Shown here: one piece after another, positions 58,101 to 64,000 of the stretch
How positions within the stretch are numbered: position 1 is the first letter of the stretch
How the letters are laid out: every line of letters begins with the position of its first letter
From: Campylorhamphus procurvoides
Lineage: Eukaryota > Chordata > Aves > Passeriformes > Dendrocolaptidae
Assembly (NCBI GenBank): GCA_013396655.1
Contig: WBMV01001109.1
Location: 112,937 to 176,936 of the forward strand
Reading direction: 5' to 3'
Length of the DNA stretch: 64,000 nucleotides
Notes under the pieces: generated by a model
Database searches by the model: none
Seen by the model: the letters and a program-made list of their open reading frames with translations, nothing else
What the model was told of the DNA's origin: nothing
Translations under genes and position numbers: made by a program

Positions 58101-59016
58101 CTCCTCCCCGGGCTCCGTGGGATCCCCCACCCCTCCCATTGTAAACCCCAGAGAATGACCTGTGCCCCGTCCTGCAGGCGCTGGCACACGGACCTGCCAC
58201 GGGGAGCCTGCCTGCTCATGTCCCTCTCGGTGGAGCACGACAAGGTGCCGGTGGAGGGAGGTGTCAAAGCTGTCGTGCTGACATCCCAGTACCTCATCGA
58301 GCCCAGTGCCATGGGGCGCTCCCGGGTGACCCACATCTGCAGGGCTGACCTCAGGTAACAGGGCCCTGGGACCGTGGGGAGGGGATGGACCAGTGGGTCA
58401 CAGTGGGGCACCAGAGCTGCCCACCCCTCCGTGTGCCTGCCTGCCCAAAGGGGAGGGTGCTGGGCTGGGGCCAGCCTTTACCAACCAGGTGGGGACTGGA
58501 CAGGGAGCCACCAGCTCAGTCAGTGCTGGCAGTTCCTCCCATGGCTCTGAGGTGGCAGCAAGTCCCTGGGAGCTTCTGCAGAGAACTTGGGGCTCCCTGT
58601 GAGTCTGGAGCACAGCCTTGGTGCTGCTGAGCTGTGCTGGGGTTCAGGGATGGCAGAGTGGGCTGATGGAAGGGGCAGCCTGGGTGGGTCACAGATATTC
58701 TCCCCCTTTGCCCCACCACGTGCCTGCAGTGGGGAGAGGGGAGGCAAGTCCCTGTCCTAGCACAGAATGCTCATTTGTCACCTCATTGTCCCCTCCCCAT
58801 GGATGCTGAGCCCAGGCAAGGAGCACTGTGCTGCTCGGTGACAGAAGCCAGCATCCCTCCTGCCTCCTCATCCCTCTCCCTCCTCTTCTCTTCTTCAGGG
58901 GCCGCTCTCCCGAGTGGTACAACAGGGTCTTTGGCCACCTCTGTGCCATGGAGCTGGTGAGGATCCGTGACTCCTTCCCAGCCCTGAGTCCCAGCGGCCC
59001 CGAGACGAAGATCTGA
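16109..59016 (+). CDS. STARD8: STARD8 (DLC3), SAM-RhoGAP-START protein (whole CDS span, 15 exons)
   Basis: A Rho GTPase-activating protein of the DLC family that stimulates GTP hydrolysis by RhoA-type GTPases at focal adhesions and cell junctions. The joined exons total 3246 nt, 1081 residues; the long human form is about 1103. Domains: a SAM domain at about 27-97; a long serine-rich linker (100-552) with a basic cluster at about 218-240, the DLC-family motif HKPGTFPK at about 358, the SH2-ligand-like tyrosine in SVYDNVP (Tyr432), an LD motif starting LDDILQDMWGLQ at 455, and an acidic run at about 482-500; RhoGAP at about 631-840 with the arginine finger in GIFRKSG (Arg669); and START at about 868-1075. 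It ends ETKI. Exon sequence and YIPF6 synteny identify it as STARD8 rather than DLC1 or STARD13. All introns are GT-AG, and one long intron (18302-49160) separates the first two exons from the rest. Confidence 0.95.
18268..18301 (+). CDS. STARD8: STARD8 coding exon 2 (34 nt)
   Basis: A long polypyrimidine tract ending TTTTCACAG (18267) precedes 34 nt encoding NFTLLEDKKDA plus one base, with donor GTAAGC at 18302. It enters in phase 0 from exon 1 and leaves one base that completes the Glu codon of the SAM exon, so the frame joins exactly. The peptide itself is not recognisably conserved, so the assignment rests on splice sites and phase. Confidence 0.7.
22980..23470 (+). promoter_or_regulatory. 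CpG-rich island in STARD8 intron 2 (first)
   Basis: A sharp rise in C, G and CpG over the surrounding intron, with GC-box-like stretches and one unresolved base (N at 23241). It contains a tandem duplication (23269-23339) in which each copy carries CAGGTGAGTGCGG, a consensus-quality splice donor, at 23274 and 23311. This resembles an alternative promoter with a first exon, but no expression evidence is available here. Confidence 0.4.
23269..23339. repeat. Two-copy tandem duplication inside CpG island
   Basis: The units GGCAGGTGAGTGCGG...GGGGCTGCGGGGACAGCG follow each other, 37 and 31 bases long. The second has lost GGACC. Confidence 0.8.
25857..26005. repeat. 33-35-bp minisatellite, about 4 copies
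   Basis: Head-to-tail units start GGGGACCCAAAAGGA and continue with a G-rich half containing GGTGTGTG. The strand is strongly G-rich. The repeat opens long meaningless frames on both strands. Confidence 0.88.
26545..26577. repeat. 11-bp tandem repeat, 3 copies
   Basis: CTGCTGTCACC is repeated three times exactly. Confidence 0.85.
27693..28110 (-). mobile_element. CR1 LINE 3'-end fragment (about 420 bp)
   Basis: On the plus strand it reads GGTTTGGGTGGGAAGGGACCTTAAAG..., the reverse complement of a CR1 3' end. It continues through the GGGCAACCTGTGCCAGGGCCTG block and on to the TTCCAGCCCTCGGAGCATCTCCGTG block. It is the longest CR1 copy in the window and has no intact ORF. Confidence 0.88.
28120..28410 (+). 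promoter_or_regulatory. CpG-rich island in STARD8 intron 2 (second)
   Basis: A CpG-dense stretch with several GGATCCCGG-like repeats, directly after the minus-strand CR1. An ATG at 28197 opens a Pro/Ser-rich frame that reaches the donor-like AAG/GTAAAT at 28405 in phase 1, which would fit the SAM exon. The peptide is low-complexity, so this is only a weak first-exon candidate. Confidence 0.3.
28301..28366. repeat. 17-bp CATCCTCCTCC tandem repeat
   Basis: Units CATCCTCCTCCAGCACT vary at the second half; about four copies. Confidence 0.82.
28632..28860 (+). mobile_element. CR1 LINE 3'-region fragment
   Basis: Sense CR1: the block GCCAGGGGAGGCTTGGTTTGATATTAGGAACAATTTCTTCC is followed by CAGGCTGCCCAGGGCAGTGG and GTGGCACTGTGGGACATGGT. 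It lies 500 bases from the minus-strand copy, giving a tail-to-tail style pair around the GC-rich island. Confidence 0.87.
31970..32045 (-). mobile_element. CR1 LINE fragment
   Basis: TCATTCGGGTTGTAAGGGACCTTAAAGGTCATACAGTTCCATCCCC is the reverse complement of the CR1 3' tail. Confidence 0.8.
35403..35640 (+). mobile_element. CR1 LINE 3'-end fragment
   Basis: It reads in sense from GAAGAAATTCTTCCCTGTGAGGGTG through GTTGCCCAGAGAAGC and GTCCAAGGCCAGGTTGGAC to TCACTTCCAACCCAAACCGTTCTGTGATTC. Confidence 0.88.
38884..39616 (-). other. Two overlapping unexplained open frames on the minus strand
   Basis: A 237-codon ATG frame (39616 down to 38903) and a 218-codon frame in another phase (39540 down to 38884) overlap almost completely. 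The first has a basic Pro/Ser-rich leader, a hydrophobic stretch (ALLFLSLLTTVG) and paired cysteines (CPQC, CQECGEC). That layout loosely recalls a secreted or retroviral envelope-type leader, but I recognise no family motif. There is no splice or LTR support. It is most likely a chance or decayed frame. Confidence 0.2.
40200..40560 (+). promoter_or_regulatory. STARD8: CpG-rich island, candidate internal STARD8 promoter
   Basis: A clear GC/CpG island (for example at 40250-40470, with many CCGGG/GCGGGG blocks) in otherwise moderate-GC intron, with no TATA box. It lies immediately upstream of a short ATG-containing segment ending in a good splice donor that is in phase with the SAM exon. This is the layout expected for an alternative promoter. 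Confidence 0.5.
40582..40615 (+). CDS. STARD8: Candidate alternative first coding exon of STARD8
   Basis: ATG at 40582 encodes MNKAGISSSCH plus one base and stops at the donor GTGAG at 40616. The leftover G joins AA of the SAM exon at 49161 to give Glu, exactly as exon 2 does, so the frame continues into EIEAKKACEW. A CAG (ends 40575) after a T-rich stretch could also make it an internal exon. Short alternative N-termini before the SAM domain are well known in DLC1 and STARD13. The Kozak context is weak (C at -3) and no transcript evidence is available here. Confidence 0.42.
42960..43106 (+). mobile_element. CR1 LINE 3'-end fragment
   Basis: Sense CR1: GAGTGTCCAAGGCCAGGTTAGATGGGGCTTGGAG to CCCTTCCAACCCAAACTACTCTGGGATTC. 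Confidence 0.87.
43872..43963 (+). mobile_element. CR1 LINE 3'-tail fragment
   Basis: It reads GGACATGGGCTAGTGGTGGCCTTGGCAGTG through TTGATGATCTTAGAGGGC to CTATTCCATGATTCC, the CR1 3' end in sense. Confidence 0.85.
49161..49232 (+). CDS. STARD8: STARD8 coding exon 3 (SAM domain start)
   Basis: The acceptor is TTCTTCCAG ending at 49160 and the donor GTGAGA at 49233. It encodes EIEAKKACEWLRAAGFPQYA and on to QYE, the first helices of the DLC-family SAM domain. The first codon is split with the preceding exon (phase 1) and the last base starts the next codon. Confidence 0.95.
50519..50600 (+). CDS. STARD8: STARD8 coding exon 4 (SAM domain)
   Basis: The acceptor is CCCCAG ending at 50518 and the donor GTAACG at 50601. 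It encodes DSSFPLDISAVKKDHSFLDQ and on to SLC, the SAM core. Confidence 0.95.
51126..51205 (-). mobile_element. CR1 LINE fragment
   Basis: TGTCACAGAATCATTTAGGTTGTAAAAACC...ATCCAACCACTG is the reverse complement of a CR1 3' tail, lying in STARD8 intron 4. Confidence 0.82.
52223..52286 (+). CDS. STARD8: STARD8 coding exon 5 (SAM domain end)
   Basis: The acceptor is CTTGCAG ending at 52222 and the donor GTAAGT at 52287. It encodes RRLMTLNTCASMKLDVHFQR then KQ. The internal Met of LMTLNTCASM corresponds to the start used by the shorter human isoform. Confidence 0.95.
52580..53940 (+). CDS. STARD8: STARD8 coding exon 6 (large linker exon)
   Basis: A 1361-nt exon, residues 100-552, with acceptor CTCACAG ending at 52579. 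It begins NEDSEEEDLCAISNRWAFQR, conserved across the DLC family. It carries the basic cluster KKRRSRSFLKRIESLRRK, HKPGTFPKSLSIESLCP, the phospho-tyrosine-type SVYDNVP (Tyr432), the LD motif LDDILQDMWGLQ (from 455; in DLC1 this binds talin and FAK), an acidic run, and RRDSGVGASLTRPC at the end. The donor AG/GTACCA is weak but is required by phase and by the conserved RPCRKLRWHSFQ junction. This linker is the least conserved part of the protein. Confidence 0.95.
53956..54095 (-). mobile_element. CR1 LINE fragment just after the exon 6 donor
   Basis: GGGTGGGAAGGGGCAGAGACCACGTCGTTCCACCCC... and CGTGCGCTTCCAGGGAATGGGGCAGC are a decayed antisense CR1 3' end. It begins about 15 bases after the STARD8 exon 6 splice donor. 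Confidence 0.78.
54658..54790 (-). mobile_element. CR1 LINE fragment
   Basis: AGAATCATGGGATCACAGGATTGTTTAGGTGGGAAGAGACTTTAAA... to CTCATCCAACCTGGCA is an antisense CR1 3' end in STARD8 intron 6. Confidence 0.85.
55080..55253 (+). CDS. STARD8: STARD8 coding exon 7
   Basis: The acceptor is ACCCAG ending at 55079 and the donor GTGAGA at 55254. It encodes RKLRWHSFQNSHRPSLNSAS and on to MEKYSVPHKQAWT, very close to mammalian STARD8 and DLC1 just before the RhoGAP domain. Confidence 0.95.
55723..55882 (+). CDS. STARD8: STARD8 coding exon 8 (RhoGAP start)
   Basis: The acceptor is CTGCAG ending at 55722 and the donor GTGATG at 55883. It encodes TVPKFMKRTKVPDYRDKIVF, then FGVPPIVNVQRTGQPLPQSI, the entry to the RhoGAP fold, ending RSQCLDQ. 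Confidence 0.96.
56156..56354 (+). CDS. STARD8: STARD8 coding exon 9 (RhoGAP arginine finger)
   Basis: The acceptor is TTGGCAG ending at 56155 and the donor GTAAGG at 56355. It encodes VGIFRKSGVKSRIQALRHMN; Arg669 in GIFRKSG is the catalytic arginine finger. It continues with YDVADLLKQYFRDLPEPIFT, the conserved RhoGAP core. Confidence 0.97.
56492..56702 (+). CDS. STARD8: STARD8 coding exon 10 (RhoGAP)
   Basis: The acceptor is CCACAG ending at 56491 and the donor GTAAGG at 56703. It encodes FVAKEQRLQAVQAAIILMPD, then LLYFLSDIASAEENQMTAGN and LAVCLAPSIFHLN, where the Asn-Met and Ala-Pro residues line the GTPase interface in RhoGAP folds. Confidence 0.96.
56897..57011 (+). CDS. STARD8: STARD8 coding exon 11
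   Basis: The acceptor is ACACAG ending at 56896 and the donor GTGGGT at 57012. It encodes AIHKRGTMGKPDQKDLNENM and AATQGLSHMITDCKKLFQ, the C-terminal helix of the RhoGAP domain. The GKPDQKDLNEN stretch matches the DLC1 form more closely than the human STARD8 version. Confidence 0.95.
57283..57498 (+). CDS. STARD8: STARD8 coding exon 12
   Basis: The acceptor is TTCATAG ending at 57282 and the donor GTAAAT at 57499, phase 0 at both ends (72 codons). It encodes VSHDILLQLSSSYMAADAYP and runs on to KFKGWLSTPGPLNTELSCKK, the linker into the START domain. Confidence 0.94.
57815..58032 (+). CDS. STARD8: STARD8 coding exon 13 (START domain)
   Basis: The acceptor is CTTCAG ending at 57814 and the donor GTGAGG at 58033. 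It encodes VRDGHPLRLWKVSTDVEAPP, VLHRVLRERHLWDEDLL and VYHYVTDSMAPHPRRD, the START fold as in other DLC proteins. Confidence 0.96.
58178..58354 (+). CDS. STARD8: STARD8 coding exon 14 (START domain)
   Basis: The acceptor is CTGCAG ending at 58177 and the donor GTAACA at 58355. It encodes RWHTDLPRGACLLMSLSVEH and on to SQYLIEPSAMGRSRVTHICR. Confidence 0.96.
58899..59016 (+). CDS. STARD8: STARD8 coding exon 15 with stop
   Basis: The acceptor is CTTCAG ending at 58898. It encodes GRSPEWYNRVFGHLCAMELV and RIRDSFPALSPSGPETKI, then TGA at 59014-59016. It holds the C-terminal START helix. Confidence 0.96.
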
Positions 59017-60372
59017 GGCACCAGGAAGATGCTGTGTTCTGTCTAATGTGGACTTGCTGGTGGATCTGGACTGGGGCTCTTGGCAGGGAGCACAGTGTGG
59101 GCAGTGCCCATGGAGGGGGAGGCAGAGGCACATAATTATAAACGTCCTTTCACCCCGGGCTGGGCAGTCCCCATCCCAGCAGCCCTGAAGTGTTGTGGGG
59201 CAGAGGGTCCCCAGAGGCAAAGCCATGCAGCCCGTGCCCTGCAGGAGAGGTGGGAGAGCAGAGGGAAAGAAGGGTTGTGGGGTGAACCCCAGGAAGGCAG
59301 CCCATGGCACGAGTTGGGTCCCCCCAAACCATCTGGGAGCATCAGCAGGGGCAAAGGAGCATGAAGCAAGGTGGGAGGACGCAGTAGGATCGAGCAGAGA
59401 GGATGGGGCCATGTCTGCAGGTTGCAGCGCTGTGTTGGGAAGTGGAGGGTGGGCAGTGAGGGGTGGGATGTGTTTGTGGTGCCACCCAGCAGGGACAGCC
59501 AGGGAGTCGTGGTTTGGTAGTGGAAGAAGCTGCTGTTCTGGGAGGAGGGGGCTCCCTGTGGATATACAGGTACAGCTCAAGTGCCAGCCCCTGTCGAGGA
59601 GCAGAGGGGACTTACTGCAGCTTTGGTGCTGAATTCCTGGAGGAAGCAGCCCTGTATGCCTGGGCCTTGCTCTTCCTTGGCTAAGAGCCCTCTTGTGCTC
59701 TGGGTTTCAGGGGGGCTGGATGAACGAGGTTCCAAGTCAAGCCAATCCCTCTAAACCAGACAATGTTTGGATGGAGCAGGACATGTCTGGAGCCTCAGAG
59801 CAGCAGCCCCTGGGTGGGCTACAAGGGGAAGGGGCAACTCCTGAAAGGAGGGACCCCCCACAACAGCAGCTCCCCATTCTTTGCTGCCATCAGGGTTCTG
59901 GGCCATGCCCCAAGAGGGGAGAAGGGCAGAGCAGCACCCACTGCTGTGTGGCAGTGCTGAAGTGGGGCTGAAGGCACTGTGAGGATGGGGCAGCAGAGTG
60001 TGTGTGGTTGCCCAAGCTGGGTGACCCCTGTGCCAGCTGTGGGGCCAGCTCTGTCCCCTCCTGGCTGCCAGGCTGGTGGGGAGGGCGAGTTGGCCCTTCA
60101 GGCAGCCCGTTCCCCTCTCCCTTCTGCAAAGATGTTCATTCCCCTTCCCATCTCCCTCTTCCCTCCATGGAGAAACTGTCCCCCAGAGCTGTCAACACAT
60201 GGAAGATGACCTGGTTTCTCCACTCAGGAAGGGACTCAAATTCCCAGACGTCGTTCCAGCTGGAAGGCAACGAGACCCACGCACTGGAACCCCCAGTGTC
60301 AGTTTGGCCCTAACTTGTTGTGTGTGCCTGTCTTTTGATGAAAAAAGCAGAAATCAGCCTCTAGTCTGTGTT

Positions 60373-60416
60373 TTTATATATATGTATTTTATATATACAT
60401 ATATATATAAATATAA
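60373..60416. repeat. TA-rich microsatellite in STARD8 3' UTR
   Basis: Runs of TATATATA with GTA and TTTTA interruptions, likely length-variable. Confidence 0.8.
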
Positions 60417-60658
60417 CTAACATTTGGGGGAGTGAAGTTTCTCCTGATATTTTTTTAAAGTGTTGTTTTGTTTTTTTTCTATCTATGAATACTTGTACAG
60501 GTGGAATATTAATATATAACTGGTGGCAGAGCTCAGCACCAGGTGATGCTCACTTAGAGCTGGATATTTTGTATTTAAAGGACTTTTTTTTTTGTATCAT
60601 ATGAAATTTCAGGAATTGTTTGACTTGGATGGGGGATGCTCTTCCCATCCATGCAATT

Positions 60659-60691
60659 AATAAAGTACTAACGAGAATAATGATGAATAAA
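60659..60691 (+). terminator. STARD8: Tandem poly(A) signals of STARD8
   Basis: AATAAA occurs at 60659-60664 and again at 60686-60691. The TG-rich sequence after 60691 fits a downstream element. Cleavage is expected at about 60700-60712. Confidence 0.75.
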
Positions 60692-60712
60692 CCTTTGTGC
60701 TTGGATTGTCCA

Positions 60713-63700
60713 ACACTGGAGCAGCCCAGGACTGAGAAATGCTGTGTCCTTGGGACTGGCCAGGCACCGGTGAAGGGACCCAAACCCAGCAGCTCCCACA
60801 TCCAGCTGTGCTCCAGGGCCTTGCCAAGGGTTGGGGTTCACCTGGCATTGCCACCTGCAGCAGGGAGAGCAGCCTGAGGAGAAAGATGAGCATCCAGCAT
60901 CAATCAAACATCAGTGATGATGATGTAGAACCACTTTGTGCTGGTGGTGTCACTGGAGGAGATGCCTCTCTGCTGTTTTGGAAGCAGTGATGGAGTAGAT
61001 GAACATTATGGTGATGAAGGCTGTGAGATTCAAGCCTGGAGAGGAAGAAATCTTTCTCTGAGCATGGCCACAGTGTGAGGTCAGCAGCACTGGGACTACT
61101 CCTGCTTATGGCACCAGAGCTGTAAGCAGAAACTTCTGGGCAGTCCTGGTGTGTCTGGAATCCAGCCTGAGCCCAGCACTGCCCATGGCCAGGGCTCCAG
61201 CACCTGCCTGGAGCATCCCAGGGACCCCCAGGCATCCCACTGACAGAGGGGTGAGGGGTCTCTGGGCACCACCACTCCCCCAGGGAGCCCAGTCCTGCTC
61301 TCCCCTCCCCTCTACACAGTGCTGCACTAGGTACAGACACTAAATAACACCCAAAAGCCTCTGCAAAGCCAGCTGGACGCAACCCCAGGGCTTTTGGGCT
61401 CATACCCCAGCCACATTATCAAATCCACCTTTGCTTGGTACCAACAGATGTTCAGCCCAAGATTGTTTTCCTCCAACGCCCGACTTACACAAACTAACAT
61501 TTAAAAATCAATTCCTTATTGAAATCCTCCAAGTTGCATTAACACAGATCCACACTTTCCCCTGCACATTATTTCAGATTAATCTTTTCAAGCCTTCTAA
61601 AAGCCAACCCCTACAACTTTGCAAACCTCTGCACTGGGAAATGACTGCAGAGTGGTGATGCCAGGCTCAGTCTGGCTTAATTAGAGATAAAAGGAGAGAA
61701 AATCAGTCCTTATTAGCCAGCCAGGTAGAAGCTGTACTGTATTTAGAGAGCAACCAGCCCAATTACGGGAAGGAAGACACACAGTTATCTTTCATTACAA
61801 GTATTTCAAAGTGTGTATCTGGGGAAAAGTATTGATTGTTTTTCTCATTCCAAGAGGAGCTGCAGCCCTCACAGCCAGCTGTGTGAGCCACCCCCACCCC
61901 GGGAGTGGTGCCTGTTCAACCTGTCTGTCTGCTGATCCTTGGAGGCTGGACACGATCTCAGCCCAGGCAGATCTCCAAGGGCATTGCCCAGCCAGGGCTC
62001 TCAGCACCCAGACAGCACCAGGGTCCTGACTGGTGGAGTCCACCTGACCCCCATCACCTACACAACATGCACCTTCCGAAATACACATCACTGCATCACA
62101 CCTGTACCAGGATGGGGCCTCTGCAGCTCCACAGCTTCTCCCTCCACATTGGCAAAATGTTGCCCTTGCCCTAAATCAGCCCTAGCCACGAGAGACCCTC
62201 TTGTCCTGGGAGATTTAAGCAGTATCCTCATGCTGGGGGGTTTCCAGTGGGCAGGAATAACATTTTCAGGGAGAAAGAGTGAACTGGTTTCCCTTCTGCA
62301 TCCACATCATGATTTTAACCCCAGCCAGCAGCTCAGCACCACAGAGCCACTCTCTCCCACAATCCTGCCAAGGGGAGGACAATGGCAAAGGAGAAATTCT
62401 TACCTCATGGGTTGAGTAATAATTAAAACAAACTATACTAATAATACTAATGAAAAGATGCCCAGTACAATTGCTCTCATCCCCTGCTGTCACAGTATCT
62501 TTACAACACATTTGTGTTTCTTAATGTTAGCTTTGTTAATGGGCCAAAAATTTCCCACCCCTTGGCAGCAATCCTTGTCCTGACCCTGGGATCCCAGCTC
62601 CCACCAGCCCAGATGCTGTGTTGGACACCTCCCCACACGGGTTCAATCCCTGGGTCTTGCAGCCCAGCAATATGTTACAATGCAGACCTGAGTGGCTCAG
62701 GGAGCACTTGTGCAACTGCATAGCACAGATTTATGTCCTGGCCTTTCAAAGGTGTAACCTCCATGGCAGAGCTCTGCAGTCATGGGCTGGGCAGCTCCAG
62801 CACAGCCACGTCCCTGGATAATGTTATGTTTGAGCAAACCAAGCCAGTTTTTGCCTTTTGCTTTGTTTTCCACTTGGATAACCCCTCAGTTCTTAGACCT
62901 GGCTTCTCTGGTGCTTTTTTCCTCCCTCTCTGGATGAAACTCGTGCCACCTGCCCGGGATGGCAGTCACACACACAGGCACACTGGTTCCAGCATCCCTG
63001 GGGAACAGACATTGCCTGATCCAAGGACAGGATGGGAATTCAGGCAGCCTCACTGCCTGAGCCCAGTGATAACAAACTTGGGCACAAGTGTTCATTTCCA
63101 TAAAAGAAGTGCTGTGAGGCTAGTGTGGTGCTCCCTGCCCTGCCAGAGCTGCACCAGCACCCCAAGGGACACAGCTCTTTGGGCTGGCATCACACACCCA
63201 GTTCAGAGAAGGGCTTGACACTGTGCCTGTGGGATGGTGAGTGGTCCCAGCAGGAATCCTGAGGGATCAGCCCATTTCAGAACACACATTACCTGCCTGC
63301 AGCTCCCAGCTGATGCCACCTTGGCTGGGCCCAGCATTCCTTTCATGTCCTCATATCTAGGAGGGGATCCTTCCTCCAAGCAGAAAGGAGATGGAAGAGG
63401 GCAAATGGGAGAAAATACTACTTTAACTGCTGCTTTAAAAATTAAACAGGAATGTGGGCAGAGTTAATTCTGGAAACAAAGATTGCACAAATCTGACCAG
63501 AACCTGCAGGTAAGTGAAGCCAGACAGTCCCTTTGAGAAGGGGAAGGACCTGAGGACTGGAAGAAATGGGAAACCAAGTCTTTCTTTGGAGACAAGATAT
63601 GTTTTAGGTAGCAGCACTACAAGAACGTTTGGGAAAGGTGCTCAGAGGATGCTCCAGCTCTCCTTTTAGTTACAGTCAGCACATCAGTGCCATGGTTTTT

Positions 63701-64000
63701 AACTGGGAGGGTAAAGCCCGTGGATCCCTCACTGTGCTGCAGAAGCCACAAGGAAATCCCAGCCAGTTCATCCTCAGTGCCTGTGACTGCTGCACTCAGA
63801 GCTGGGGCAGCTTCCAAGGGACTCCAGGGGCACATCCACAGCAATGACACACATTGCCCTGCTCACAAATGCAATCCAGTTTTATGACATCCTGTTTCTG
63901 CTGAGGGCCATGACAAATGAATCCGGTCCTCTTTTCAGGGAAGGAACATGCCACGTCACCTGACAGAGGGGTGTGTGTGCTCCTGGCACAGCTGGCACAC
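60713..64000. other. Flanking region downstream of STARD8
   Basis: No exon, RNA gene or recognisable mobile element is seen. The plus strand turns C- and A-rich, opposite to the transcribed region. An AT-richer patch at about 61660-61830 (with TTAATTAGAGATAAA) could be a conserved non-coding element but cannot be tested here. In vertebrate synteny EFNB1 follows STARD8; none of its exons are visible in this window. Confidence 0.65.

Larger units (their letters stand above)
59017..60712 (+). other. STARD8: STARD8 3' UTR
   Basis: About 1.7 kb of non-coding sequence from the stop to just past tandem poly(A) signals. The first kilobase is GC-moderate. The last 350 bases are AU-rich with a TA microsatellite and long T runs, a composition common in regulatory 3' UTR ends. 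No further exon is seen. Confidence 0.75.

Noticed and set aside
16154..64000. A nested multi-gene or novel defence-type system in the large intron or flank
   Set aside because: No chain of frames with domains, shared orientation or splice compatibility was found; everything coding is explained by STARD8.
1..64000. tRNA, rRNA or snRNA genes
   Set aside because: No cloverleaf with A and B boxes or conserved small-RNA sequence was noticed on reading; a covariance-model search was not possible here, so small ones could be missed.

Overview
This window is nuclear DNA of a bird. It carries no prokaryotic, plasmid or phage signature. Two spliced plus-strand genes account for all the coding sequence I can support: YIPF6 (CDS 362-3613, seven exons) and STARD8, also called DLC3 (CDS 16109-59016, fifteen exons). 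They stand in the order and orientation found at human Xq13. Decayed CR1 LINE 3' ends on both strands, the dominant retroelement of birds, and CpG-dense promoters point to an avian genome. From established synteny this block should lie on chicken chromosome 4 or songbird 4A, but the sequence alone does not fix the species.

Layout. Bases 1-215 are a 14-bp minisatellite abutting the CpG-rich YIPF6 promoter, whose start codon lies inside a YY1-type element. YIPF6 encodes a 230-residue, five-pass Golgi membrane protein. Bases 3614-5720 are probable 3' UTR with two poly(A) signals. Bases 5721-15700 are non-coding spacer. The STARD8 CpG promoter and first coding exon lie at about 15760-16330. A 34-nt second exon follows at 18268, then a 30.9-kb intron (18302-49160) with CR1 fragments and three further GC-rich islands (about 23.0-23.5, 28.1-28.4 and 40.2-40.6 kb). 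Thirteen closely spaced exons (49161-59016) encode the SAM, central, RhoGAP and START regions. The 3' UTR ends at tandem AATAAA signals near 60.69 kb. The rest (60.7-64 kb) is non-coding flank with reversed base skew; EFNB1 would be expected further downstream by synteny but is not seen.

Function. YIPF6 belongs to the Yip1-domain family acting in Golgi structure and trafficking. STARD8 is a GTPase-activating protein that turns off RhoA-type GTPases at cell adhesions and carries a START lipid-binding domain. They are neighbours by synteny, with no evidence of shared function. I joined every exon by reading frame and splice phase: the YIPF6 exons sum to 693 nt and the STARD8 exons to 3246 nt, both divisible by three, with no internal stop found where I read the joined frame.

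I did not find an undescribed multi-gene system. The most useful new observation is a candidate alternative first coding exon of STARD8 at 40582-40615. It sits at a GC-rich island, ends in a GTGAG donor and is exactly phase-matched to the SAM exon.
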